DNA of 64,000 nucleotides from Melanocharis versteri (lineage: Eukaryota; Chordata; Aves; Passeriformes; Melanocharitidae), in NCBI GenBank assembly GCA_013397845.1, contig VZTG01000491.1, positions 947,220 through 1,011,219 on the forward strand, written 5' to 3'. The notes under the pieces are model-generated. The model saw nothing but the letters and a program-made list of their open reading frames with translations, searched no databases and was not told the origin of the DNA. This document shows positions 1 to 35,330 of the stretch, one piece after another. The position numbers and the translations under genes are program-made. Numbering within the stretch: the stretch's first letter is position 1; each line of letters opens with the position of its first letter.

Positions 1-22470
<22,470 letters not shown>

Positions 22471-25400
22471 CTGCAAAGGATCAGCATCTGGGTTAGCCAA
22501 ATTCACCGCACGTCTACCTACGTTCACCTCTTGTTAAAGCCTGGCAGGGGATACACAGCCGCTTCCAGAGATGTAGTGTACCCAAACTCAGGGAAAGCAA
22601 AGGGGTGATTGAGAATATATCCACAGCAGGCCATCCTCCCTTCCACATCTGCTGCTGCATCTCTTTCAGTCAAAAAGCTAATTGGTAGACAACTAGGCCA
22701 AAGATCTTGCTTTAAAACCCCCATTTCACCCCTCATCAGCCTCTGGAACAGACCTTCAGCTCATATTAAGCATCCATAGGACTTATGCTTCTAATGAAGA
22801 CCAGGAATGGAGGACATACTGACCCTCCCACACCATCTCCGAACCAACAATTTTTCCCCTTTTCTGCACTTCATGCAACCTCCAGCCCCGCTGCTGAGAC
22901 ATCACTGATCCTGACTGATTTTGTGATATCACCATTATTCCCTTTTCCCACAAAGCAGAGAGACCTGAAGAAAAGGACATCAAATGGGATTTTAAAGCCA
23001 GCCCCATAGGTATTTCCTACCTAGCACATCTGGCTGCATAAAGCAAGATAAAATATTCCACATGCATTTATTTTGATTGTTTACAGTTCTCTTGTTATTA
23101 ATCTGCATGGCAGCCTGTTCTGTAACAAAGTCTATAGTTTCCCTGTTGAGCAAATGCAAATATAGAGGAGGAAAAAACCTGAAAGATCTGCCAGAAGCAA
23201 CTACAAACAGACTGTCCTGAAGAGTTTTCTCTGTTCAGCTGGAATGTAAGACAAAATTTCTGCAGTGCCAGATGGTGAAAGTCAAGGTCTTTATACTTCC
23301 TAGAAATAAGAGGTACACTGAGTCTTGTCCTTCAAGTCTCATACACGGGATGAATAAATGACTGAATTGCCTGCTTGAATTACAGAGCTGGGAAAATAGG
23401 AGATGAATTTTCCAGGCATATGGTAGCAGTTCCTTGCTTTGGGAAACACCTTTGAGACATCTCACCAGTTCACAGCACCACCACCAAACCATCAGTCGTT
23501 TTCATGCCCCTACTGGAAAAATGTTATCTTTCATTTTCCACCACCTCTGCTCACAGACAGCACAGCTACTCAGTGCATTACAAATGCCTGTTCATTCTGA
23601 CAGTGAGAGCAGAGAGCACTCACACAGCAGAGATGTGGTCCAAAGCTCAATTAATTTATATTGTAAAAATGTATTGAGTTTCAATTGAGGCCTTTCAAAG
23701 TAGCAGGAACTATGCATCAACCACCACGCAACCCTCACTGTTAATAATTGGCCGATTTGCTAAACTGCATGGATGAAGCTGTAGTTAATGATAAATGTCT
23801 TGTCAGCATGCTACATTTGAAAACCACAAATTAGGAAAACATCTGCTTAAATCCAAAGTATGACTAAGAGAAAATGAATGGGTTTCATATTTAACATTTA
23901 ACTTCTACTAACAACTGCAAGGCACATCTGTCTCCTAAAATACAAAACGCCATTTGGATAAGTGCATCATTATGTAATGACACGACTCCCTGCCAGCACA
24001 GGCTGACACCACTGCTCAGCTTCAGAGCTGAGGTGCCTTTTGTTTTCCCATGTGGTTTCCATCACTTACACTCTGACTTGCACTTACAACCCAGTTTGCT
24101 GTAAATTTGATTATGGATGAGAGTCAGGGTGCAAGTACAGTCAAAACAACATGGAGGGCCTCACAAACCCTGGCCCAGGAGATCATGAGGAACCATGAAA
24201 GCTGCTGAGGAGCCCATGTCGTGAGGGGCTCAATGAGCAGGGGATGCCACAATGGCATACACACTGTCATTGCCACCAGGGGACATGGCATGGCCCTGTG
24301 CCTAGGCTGTATTGTGCCACCAGCATCAGGAGTGTCCTGACTTACGGTGTGTTTTCTGGCTTTTGCCACAGTCCTGACAACTGTTTCATTTTATAGCTAG
24401 TTATACCTTTTGTTTTTTAAGTAAGCTGCAAAACTCTTTTAAAAACTTTTACAAAACATGCAAATAAGATCTGACCAGTGGTCTCAAAAAGAAAAGCCAG
24501 CAGCATATAATGTTTTCAGCTCAGGTGCCGCAGATGACGCTTGTTCCCATCAATCTAATCCCACTGTGCTGCAAGCCTACACAGCAGTGTGCATACCCAA
24601 CAGCTGCAGCCACTTCCCAGCTCTGGTGTCTACCTGCTGGACACAGGCACAGGCTCCCTCTCCAGAGAAACCATCTCACTTGACACTGCCACAAGCCCTG
24701 AAGCTGCCTCAGCCTCCTCATATTTTGACCAAGTTTGGAGCACTGTTCCCAAGAACCCACACCCCCAGCTGGGCATGCCCTGGGTGCTGGCTCTCCCCAG
24801 CTCTGTGCTCGCTCCTGGGATCTGCTGCTGGGTATGGGGAAGGCAAGGCCAGGAGTGCCCTGCACAGCTGCACTGGGAATGCTCTGGCCACTTCAGACCA
24901 ACAGCCTTTGGACACTGGTGTGGAGTGGGGCAGCACCAGCTCCCTGCGCCTGCTGGCTTCATCCCGGGATTGCAAGCCAGCAGTTCAAACCAGGGAAAGA
25001 CTGGCGCTGCAGGAAATCCTACCTGCAGAAAAATGGATGTTCTATGAAGAAGCCACAGCCTCCAATCCACTTAGAGAGGGACATAATAAGTGGGAACAGT
25101 TGTTCCCATGCACCAATAGGTTTGAGAACAGCCAAACCTTCAAAATCCATGTCTTCGAATAATCCATGTTATGAATTTCCAGTTTTCAGGGCATTTCGGG
25201 TTGCAAAGTTTATCCTCCCACAGCAGAAACAGAACATTTTATCATCTAACCAAGGCAAAGAAGGAAGAGCTTGTTCATGGGTTGGTGGGAAGAGCAGATA
25301 AGCAGATGGGAGGTTGGAGAAGAGCTGCAGATAAAGCATCTTTTAGAGAGACACCCAGATTTGAGGATTTCTGTTCTGCTGTGAAATACAAGGTACAAGA

Positions 25401-28400
25401 GGTACACTGGCCAGCGTGCACAGCTTTGAAAGTTTCTTTCTACTCTACTACCACAATGTTTATGTATTTGATAACATAATTTTGTAAATAATCTTGCAAC
25501 AGACTTACTAACCTACTGGAAAGCGCAAACACAAGGTGACGACAGCACTCAGCTAAGGTATTTTGTGGGTGCCATTCCCCACTTGGACACACACACCTCC
25601 CACCCCCAGCTCATCCTCAGGTTACTAAAAGGCAGCCACCACCTGCTCATGGGGGGTCTCTGCCACAAGATGATTGAAAGCAGCTGAATGAAGCTCTCAT
25701 TCCCCACCAAGCGCTCAGGGAATTGGCCTGCGTTAGACAGAGTTAGCTCTATCCTGTGCAAAACATTCCCGATTATAAGGTCAGCAATGTAAAAAGTAAA
25801 CAGAAGTTGTCCTCTGCAATTATTTATTTAACACCCGCTGTACAGCTGGCCTACACCAGCACCACTAGGAATGCCAGAAATGGTCTTTGTTTGCTAAAAT
25901 AATGACAGGCAGGAGTGCTGCCGCACAGTTTTGACAAAGAAATCCATAGTCCAGACAAATTTTCACACAGCTCCAAGAGACAGGAGTTGAAACTGTACAT
26001 TGATATCAGAGCATTCACAATGGGATTTCAAACACTGGCAAGGTCATATCACCATAAATCAATTCAGCCCACCTGCTATCTCTGTAATCTTTATTATGCT
26101 TTTAGCATCCAGGAACAGCGTCAGAGGTAAGGTATCTAGATGGCTGGATTATTTGAGCAATCCTGTCTACAAGAGTGATGAAAAGGCTGACCACAAAACA
26201 TGTCTATTAGAACAGACCAACAACCTGGAGCTTGATTTTCAACTGACAAAACTAAGAGTTTCAAAATGCTGCCCAGCACCTTTCAAAATTAAGAAATAAA
26301 TTTAAAAATCTGGACTAATAAATTGATGATCTGAGTTGCAACTATTTATATACTCACAAATATTTGAAATGCTGCATAGGGTGTGAATCTGAATATTAAA
26401 AGAAAAAAAGACTTATTCATAGCAGTGCAGAATTTTTCTTGCATCTTCCATGAATCCTGAATATTTTCTAAGATTTTTGCATTCCCTCCCCTGAGACATT
26501 TGCCTTTACACACAATTACACCTACCTGTCAAAATATTTGCATGAGAAATTTTTAATAATTTTTGTTCCAAAATGTGCCTTTTTTTTCCCCCCAAGCTGT
26601 CTGTATTACTATGTTAAAATTTCAGAATTAAAATGACAAGGACATTAACATACTCAAGTATCCTAAACATATCATCACTCTGCACTGGTACAGTATTAGA
26701 TATGAATGTGTGCAGTGGAATGCTGGTTTTTCTAAAGCTGCTTCTGAATAAATTTTTCTAACAGTTAGCAAAATTTAAATTTATAATCCAGGACTCTGGA
26801 ATACATCACACAGAAAATTTCCTAATTATGCAAGCACAAAATCATTCTGTTATGCAGAAATGTGAACATCCCTTCCCTGTAATATATCGTTTATGCGAAA
26901 TATATGGGGCTGCCTTCTCTAAACTCATCCAAAACAATTTCCACTGTACTAAAAAAGCAAATAAAAATGCTTTAAAAATATAAAAATCCACTGTTTGCTG
27001 ATAAAGTTGGCAAGATATTATGGGTAGACGTAATTTTCAAATTAAAATGCATCATTTGACAGTACCTCATTAAAATTACATGTTTGTATGTGAGGACAGA
27101 ATCCAGCCTCTTGAATACAAGGGAACTACAATGTCTTATTTCAAACACTGGTAGGAGTAAAGACAAAGTTCAGCAATCTCCACAACAGATTTTAATTATA
27201 ATAATTATAAATTACTATAATTACATTTTATAAAATGCTGTTTTGCTGATCCTATTAATAATACAGGGTCTACATTCGCTTTTGCTTGTTGAATAAATCC
27301 AGCACTTATACCAACAAAGACAGGAGCATTGGTTAAAAAATGAACACTGGAACTTTTTCCTATACCCTTAGATTGTTTCTGGCTGACACTAAATAACTGT
27401 TCACTTTCCCTTCAGCTCCACAAGAAGTATTTTCTTTTTGTTTAAGTAAAATGATTTTCTTGGTGAGAAAAGCTTGGAAAGACTGCTGAAAGGAGAAAAC
27501 CCTTCACCTTTATAATTTAAGCTCTGAAATCATCTACCATCAAACTTTTTTTTTCCTGAGTTCTGGTTAGAAATGATAAAAAAAAAGATCATGTTTCCCA
27601 GTAAGTTCAGCTAATGATGGGGAGCACTAAAAACCTTAAGCTACTTTAATACATGTATAAGCTGCAAGTAAAACCCTTCTTATCCCAAGTAACGATTTCT
27701 AAAGCCTTCCATTACACTACTGAGAGAGGAAAATAAAACATCAGCCAACGTATACATGTGCTTTGCCAAGTGAGTTTTGCGTGTCTGGCAATGCTAAACT
27801 CTACTATCTGGACAATTATCCAACCTAACGGTTAGCTGGAAGATGAAAAGTAAAATGTTATCACAGAGCTGCTAACCCCGACGTTTACAAAGCTAATGGG
27901 AGTTAAGTGCTTGCCTCCTAGCAAGAGTCCTTCTGCTCATTTGAAACTTTCAAGCCAAAATGTTCTCTTGCCATGCAATTTTCACTGACAAAGGAACAAG
28001 ATAAAGGGGCAAAACACAGTAGCTTTGTCTTGGATAACAGTTCTTTGTTGTGATCACAGAAATAAAATTGGAAGTGATCTTAGGAGGATGGCTAGACCAG
28101 TTCTCGAAGTGGGATCAAGCTGAACTCAACCCCTCAGGTCATATTTATTTAATCTGCTCTTAGGAAGCTTCTTTGGTGGATATTTCATGACCACCAGGGA
28201 TAATTAATTGCTCAAATCCCCTTAATTTTATAAAACTCCTCTAAAGGCTATGGTGGCTGTCTGCTGACACCATAAACCAGTCTTCCCATGCATACAGAGA
28301 AGGGCTTCTCTTACCTTCCTGTAGCTGCTGCTATCACATCTTCTCTGCAATCATCCCAGCTCCTTTCCCTACACATTTTGTGCGTTGGGTTTGTTTGCAA

Positions 28401-28539
28401 TCCCAGGCTGATTGCTTTTCTTTATATCAGCACAGTCCCGTGGTTCCCTGTTACTTCCAACCCCTTTCCTGAAGGGCTATTGCCCAGATATGCTGGTTGG
28501 GATGAATCTCGGGTGCTCAGCTGGTCTGACTTCCCACAC
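22471..28539 (-). other. RBM20: RBM20 intron 1, proximal part
   Basis: Start of the very long first intron as seen from exon 2. The patch 24480-25080 is GC-richer and holds several overlapping open frames on both strands (longest 234 codons, plus strand, 24458-25162) with no recognisable domain; I treat them as chance. About 26300-27700 is markedly AT-rich. No RNA gene or clear transposon was recognised. Confidence 0.7.
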
Positions 28540-28800
28540 AACAAAGACTAGCTCAGTCCTTGCTTCTTTTGGCTGTCCAATGGATTAATTTTATTACCAT
28601 TTCATTTTATCCTCATCAATATTGCATCCACGTTACGTCAGATCCGGTTTGTCAGGATTACTCTGAATTCCCACAGTGCCTCCAGGGCACTTGCAAATCC
28701 TCTCCTCTTGGCACAAGCTGCAGATTTAATGGATACTTTGCTCACTCAAGTTATCAATGAAAGCGTCAAATAAACTAAGGACTGTTCCCAATAAGGGAAC
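28540..28800 (-). mobile_element. Decayed CR1/L3-type LINE fragment (reverse transcriptase region)
   Basis: On the plus strand, the stretch from CCTCCAGGGCACTTGCAAAT through GGCACAAGCTGCAGATTTAA and CAAGTTATCAATGAAAGCGT to AAGGACTGTTCCCA follows, with many substitutions, the reverse complement of the region around the catalytic motif of ancient CR1/L3 LINEs as I recall it. The element's sense strand is therefore minus; the codons where F-A-D-D would be expected (28707-28727) have decayed. Boundaries are rough and no consensus alignment was run. Confidence 0.6.
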
Positions 28801-31800
28801 TGTGGTGTGCTTTCAATTTGATTCCAAACACCAGTAACACAAGGATATGTTACCTACCTTGAAGCTCTGCTTTGCATGCTTAGGAGACCATGATTTTTTC
28901 TCCCCAACAGTCACTTCTGCTAAAACAATATAAATTGTCATATTTGTATTTGCAAGAAAAAAAGGGTGGATCATCTCTGGTGAGACTGATTTCTCATTAA
29001 CATCTCTTGCTCTATATTTCTGGGACAGTTTTCTGAGATTGTTGTTTAAAATCAACTATATGTTCTGGCTTTTTTGCAACATTTGCTTCTACTCATTCTC
29101 GCTGCTTTCAGTTGCTGAATCCAGTGCCATAGAAAAAAGTTGGCATTTACAACACGAGAATAACACCAGGTACCACTGACGTCTGCTCTGGCCATCACAT
29201 TTCTTGTACATGTTACTCAGTACGTATTTTATCCTGAAAATACGCTTCTTATATTGTGTGGAACTCCAGATTGCATACTGGGCTTATTTCTGCCTTCCCC
29301 CATGTAATGCATCTCTCCATAAATATTTAGTTAGGTAAAGTTCAGCTCTTCTCAAGTAAGGCACATAGTCTAGCAAATGTACTACCTAAACCTAAGGCTC
29401 TATGTCATTATTTCCAAAAGTTGGGAAAGTTGTCATATTGTTTCATGATATTTAAATGTTGTTTGGTTTTGATGATGTGCCACAATATGTCAAAGATGTC
29501 TCTGAGGATTAGTGTGCACATAGGAACAGTGGTCTATATTTTAAATTTCAGTAGGCAGCCATACTAATTCCTTTAGCTGTACTGCAAGCATCTAGCTGCA
29601 ACTGCTTCCCAAGGAAATGGATTTCTTTACTTACTAAAGAACTATATTTTTTAAAGTGTATTTTAAATGTATGCTAAAACCTGTCAGAAATAGCTATAGC
29701 ACCAGACCAATGCCCTCAGTAACATGTTCCAAAGCTCTAAATTAGCAGAGAAGTCATGCCACAGTTTTGCGGAGCTTTCAGGGCGTGCTGTGAGTCTGGC
29801 TGTGCCATGTTGCCCGTGCCTGCCTCCCCAGCACCCTTCCCGCAACAGCTCTTATCAACGAGGCTTCAAATACCCTTTGCTGACCAAAGTCCTGGTTGGT
29901 TGGATGATCCCTGCAAACCAGCATCCCAGCAGGGGTCCTGTAAGGAGGGGTGTTGGGGTCCCCAATAACTCAGAATCCCAACAGCCATGGGCCAAGGAAC
30001 ACAGAAGGTCTTTTGGGGGATGAAAAGGAGGAGAAAAGGTGGTATGGACCATAATGCAAATCCACAGGGTGAGCAAGAAGGCAGGGACAAGGATTAGCAT
30101 CGGCAGAGCCGGGTGGCTCTGGTGGGAATGGGGCAAGCGGCTCCAGCAGATGCACCCCTGCTCCGGGAGCGTGCTGCTGCTCTGCCCCACGGCTCGGTGC
30201 TCCCAGTGCTGCTCCTGGCCTCCCCTCAGAAACAATAGATTCCTGGGGGGAAAGGATCTGGAAACCTTATTTTAATGTAACGAAGAAAAGAAAATGCAGA
30301 CTTCAAAAAGGAAAAAAACAAGTCAGAAACCCTTCAAAGGTTTTTACATGAGCACATAGGCAAATGCCCAACTGAAAAATAATCCCTGACATACAGTATT
30401 TACTACAAGAGATATTACAGTAATATCTCACCACACCTCCTGCTAATGTGTTCTCTGCATGGCATTGTTAACCACTATAATAATAATAACTTTGAGTATA
30501 TCAATATCTTGCAGTGCCTGGAGGCACAGCTGTTTTCATTTGTATGTTGAAAGTAGGAGCCATAATGTGGTAGGCGGATAATTCCTCATTTGAATAAGCC
30601 ATTTCTATTTCACTGTAACATAAGACAATATAAAAGCGCTTTTACCAAGGTAGTATCTTCAGTCTGTAGACAGGAAAATGACATATAACTGTGGAAAGGG
30701 TTGAGTACGAAGAAGGATTTTTATTTCTGAAGTAGCTTCATTCGTGCTCAAAGAAAGGATTGCCATTTGTCGGGAAAAAAAATTAAACTCTCCTCTTATT
30801 TTTAAATATTAGTCCCAATGATACACTTGGAAAGTTTAATGAAAAAGCATATTAGTAAACTAAGTCTCTGGAGGAACAGAACTGACACAGGCTACAGAAA
30901 TCACATGCAAAACTGAGCTCTTCTCTTTGCACCCTGGATCAGCTGAGAAGTGACAGCTTGTGACTACAAGCCAGCCAGGAGCACCACAATAATTTCAGAA
31001 TTAATCTAGTATCACCATCTCCCCTAAAAGCTGTTTACATGCTATGTGCTACTAACAAACATAGCACAAGAGTGCACGAGCAGAAATGCTGGAATAGCTC
31101 CTATCTGAAGTAGCCGAGATTATTTACTTTCTCTTTATCGCTGATGTTGAAACATTGGTAATTTAAAGTAATAAATTAAAAAAAAAAAAAACAACCAAAC
31201 CCCTTGATGCTTCGGTTATTTTTCAATCAGATTTATGATTAGAAAACCAGAACCTCTGTGGATTTCCTAAGATATACATATATTACATGAATATATACTT
31301 TGGCCTGTTTTTTCCGCTTTCCTTTTATGTACATTTTAAAACAACATAAATGTTATAAATTCCTATTGTTTGGGTACTCACACACACTACTGGCTTACAT
31401 AAATTACACATGAACCTTGTGAAACCCCAATCTAATCCAGCTGTTACTGAAGCATGCTGCAAAGCCTTTCCCGATTTCACTGTGGCAAAAGCAATGCTCC
31501 TGTATCCCTTTCTGGTTATATTTAATTTAAGCATAAAACATCAAAGAAATTTGCTCTCTTTCCATGATCTCTTTGAAATCAGCCTTTAATACTAAGCCAT
31601 AATATTCATACTGTTACACAGAAGTAATACACAGTGTATTTTAGCCTAGAAGCTTTCATTATCTGTTTCGCAATGAATGTTGCTCACTGTTTTCTTTAAT
31701 GCATTCCAATTTCTATGCTAAAGAAATTTAATGTGAATCTTAAAAGATATATAGGAGGTTTTCTTTAATTTTCTTATGTTAGAGGGCAACAGTCATATGA

Positions 31801-33050
31801 ATCAGACCTGAGCATGTTTCTTCTGGCAGAAAACAGCCTGTGCCAGAACTGTTGCAACTCTTTGGCTTTGAGAAGTTTAATTTATCGTCTTGAATAATAA
31901 ACTGCCATTCAATCAACCTTGTGAAACAAAACATAAAACAGGATGGTGCTTAAATCTTGAACAGGAACCAAAAGAGTTTTCCACAAAGGAAACAAAATTG
32001 GGAGAGGCATTTTGTATTAAATAATGTCAATTATTTTGTTCTCTCTTTCTGTCTGCCTTCAGTATTAATTAGGAGTAACTGACAGTTAATATGCTCCAAG
32101 CTCTGCATGGTAAAATTGATTAGTATACTAAGGCAGAAAATACGAATCAGTTTTTGATGAAAAATATCAGGTTTCAGAGCACTGCATGCGGCAGCTGTGA
32201 GGAAGGAAAAAGTGTGAAGATATTAACCCATCCACAACACTGAGCTGGGCATTTGCCCAGTCCTGCTGACAGAACTGTCAATGGAGACGGCCGGCCACTA
32301 GTTTTTGGTTAAGCACTGCTTATTTCCTCTTAATTTTGCTTGATCGTTTGTCCATTTTTACTATAATGCACATGCCCTGCTCAGTAGCTGTTGTCTAAAT
32401 GTCTAAGAAGCTTACATGACTGAAGAAAAATAAATTTTTACTTATCCCACTGGCCTGCACAGTAGATGTTACACCTTGTGTTATTGATGTATCTTTTAAC
32501 TGCAAAACACCCTAGGACCCAGATTCATTTTTTGTGTGAAAAGACATCTAAGAAAGCTATTACCACTACTGCTTTTTTTAAAAAAATTATTTTATTTAAT
32601 ATCATGTTTGTTTACCAGGCTTTACTACTGAAAATAAAAAGCTCTTTTGAAGAATAAAGTATCAGTTATTAGAAAAACCCCAAACAATAAAATGAAAAAA
32701 CAAACAAAAAAAAATAATGCTCTGATTCTTCTTTTTTCTTTTTTTATTCCAAAGAACTCTATTCATAGTCTAATGAAGGCATTTCCAAATTCAAACATCT
32801 TGAAATATTTTGATATTTTGAGTTCCTTCACGTTTTGCAAATAATTCTTTGCCCACTGGTCGTAAATAACACTAATATAATTCTGCTTTGTGCCTACTCA
32901 CACAGACTATGAGGCTTATTACGGGGTGGTTAACCATGGCAAATCAATAGGATTCAATTGGGTGTGGAATGTCTTTAAAAGTCTAAAAGCCCTTTATTAC
33001 AAAAATCTAAGCACGATATGAAGCTACTGCCCAAAGCGGATCGTATCTTT
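28801..33050 (-). other. RBM20: RBM20 intron 1, continued
   Basis: Mostly AT-rich intron sequence. The segment 29740-30250 is GC-richer with chance open frames on both strands. A 14-nt A run lies near 31177-31190. No gene or repeat family was recognised. Confidence 0.7.
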
Positions 33051-33059
33051 AATCTGAAA

Positions 33060-33520
33060 TCCCAGTTAGCTGTTGCCGCCAGAGCTGCACTTGCCCGTCT
33101 TTTCCCTTCGTTACGGAAAGAGCCGTACTTCAAAATCAAATTTTAAAGATCGCTAAGATACTCCACTTGGCAAATTTGCGTCCCTCCTTGCTGAGGATGG
33201 GGGACACAGGCATTTCGGCACGGTGGTGGGTGGACACGGGTGACACGACATGATCTTACCTTCTTGCAACATGAAGGACTGCCGGGAGCAGCGAGCTGGT
33301 GCGGAGGGAGCGCGGCCAGGAGCCGATGTCAGCGTTGCGCACATGCCTCCCGGTAACATCCCACTGACATTCTACCTGCTCTCTGCACCCTGATTATTTA
33401 CAAGCTTCCTTCCAGAAAGTCACAACTTTAGGAAAGAAAAAACCCACCCCAAATAGAGGACTGGAAGGCGGATCACGTGGCCACCAGGAGCCGGTCCTGT
33501 TGCATTACACGGAGCAAGTG
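33060..33520 (-). promoter_or_regulatory. CpG-rich segment with a strong minus-strand splice donor (candidate alternative promoter/first exon)
   Basis: Within AT-rich intron 1, about 33060-33380 contains roughly twenty CpGs. On the minus strand, AAGAAG|gtaaga gives a near-perfect donor after base 33260. A TATA-like TAAATAAT lies near 33391-33398, and a palindromic E-box CACGTG sits at 33474-33479. An ATG at 33359 opens 33 codons to the donor, but ends in phase 1, which does not fit exon 2 (it needs phase 2), so any such exon would be non-coding or encode an unrelated short peptide. This is inference from composition and motifs only. Confidence 0.3.
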
Positions 33521-35099
33521 TGGATGGCAAACAATATCGGTTGATGTTTATGCCATATGTTCTCGATCTCTTCACGTATCAGCACCAAAATCCTGTTTCT
33601 GTACAATGTAGTGCCACGGGATCCTACTGGGAAGAGGGTCACAGTCTAATTAGGCAAACTGCGGAAAAAACACGGCTCACTAATGAAGACTGAGGGAGAC
33701 TGAATTTTACAAAGCAAGCCCTTGCTCTGGAAAGCGACAAGCATTACTGAGCTGAAGTTTTAACAGTTTCTTAAAATACGCACTCAAATACATCACATTT
33801 TACCCCCTGAGCCATTTGTCCATGTTTGGGCTGGCTGCTTCCTAAGGACAGTTGAGGTTTTGAGGAAAGACACTGTGGATATTTGCTAGCTTGAGCAGTA
33901 TTATCGCTCAAATCAGCTATCTGCCTGCTCAGAAACATTCAGCGAAAGGAAAAGGCATCATCCAGCACTAATCCACTACCCCAAAAGCGTACAGGCGCTG
34001 ACCTGTGCCACAGGTTCTGCTGGGACTCCAAAGCAAGAGCAAGAGGTAACGCAGAGCCCGCACACCCGCACGCTGCCTTCGGCAAGTTATCTCAGCAGGC
34101 TTCTTCTTATTGCTGATCCATCTTTTCCCTGAAAACCAAAGCTTTCCGAAAACAAATTTTGCACTTTCATAAACCCAAATATATTACGCCTTACATCTGG
34201 GTGGCAAAATCAACCGTCTTTCCCATATTTCATATTATTAAAAAATTAACATAGACAGAAAACCCTCTATTTTCCTGTCTCTGCTTCTAACATGACATAG
34301 TATATAAGTCAATTAAGAATTAAATTCTATTATTAAGAAATAAATGAGCTGTTCTCTCACATCCAAAGATCAAAATAAGGCAAACATTCCTATTTTGCCA
34401 CAGGGACATGAGCCTCTTCAGCCCATCAGACAATGTTCCTTACAGCGAGAGCTTGTTAAACTTCCTTTTTCCAGCATTAGTCTGGAAACCTTTCGCAATA
34501 GCACTGGCACTCCATGTGTGACACGATCCTTCTATGGAAGATGCCATTTCCAAAATTACCTTGCAGTAAGGCAAACCACAAACTAAATCAGCCTGTAAGC
34601 ACACACCTCTTACCTTTAAAAAAAATATTATAATCCTGCAATACTTCACACTAGCCCAAAGTGAAGACTGCAGTGTTCTCCATCCATATTTTCTAATTTT
34701 TTCTTGCCTTCCTTCTTCCTTCCTGCACCACGTCAGAGAGCTCTCCCCGCCCCTCAAAAGGAGAAAACTATTGTTCAAGTTTTTGGCTTTTCTCCAAATA
34801 CAAAAACTCCAATGTTTAAGAGATGGCAAAGACCGTGACTGAAGGGGGAAAGGCACCTAACAGGTGGTCCAAGGGGGTTCCTTCACACATACAACTCCTA
34901 TCAGGAAACAGCGTAAAATTCAGGGGAAGGAGAAGGAATTAGTAAAAGCTACAGGGCTTTTCTACAGCCTGTCACATCTCCCCCCAGCACAGGCTCCCTC
35001 ACGTTCTGCTCTGCATCTGCATTACATTAAACGGGGTGAAGAAACACAACCCAACTTTCACTCGAATCTGAACTCTCCACTTCGTGTCACCCTCAGGAC
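33521..35099 (-). other. RBM20: RBM20 intron 1, continued
   Basis: Intron sequence between the two CpG-rich segments. I see nothing recognisable. Confidence 0.7.
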
Positions 35100-35330
35100 A
35101 GCCATGTGAAGCACATATGGCGAGCTCAGCCTGGGAACCGCACGGGGACCTTTCCGGCCAGGAGCAGAGCTAATCCCCAGCACTGCCCGCACACGGTTCA
35201 TGTGACTGAGCGCTGCAGGTTCTCGCGGCCCGCAGCTGCCGGCCCAGGCGCGGGGCCGGCCAACTGCACCCTGTCAGCAGGCGGACTGGCATTTTTTCCA
35301 CCGAGTCACAGCAGGCCAATGGTGAAGGAA
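35100..35330. promoter_or_regulatory. Small CpG-rich, GC-box-like segment with a CCAAT motif
   Basis: About sixteen CpGs fall within roughly 180 nt (35120-35300), including GCCGGCCCAGGCGCGGGGCC. CCAAT occurs on the plus strand at about 35315-35319 (ATTGG on the minus strand, upstream of the GC-rich core in the gene's direction). The surroundings are CpG-poor. It could be an intronic enhancer or a minor promoter of RBM20; nothing here proves activity. Confidence 0.25.

Noticed and set aside
24458..25162. 234-codon plus-strand open frame in intron 1
   Set aside because: It lies in a GC-richer patch with equally long overlapping frames on both strands, no recognisable domain and no clear exon context. 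It is best explained by a low stop-codon density.
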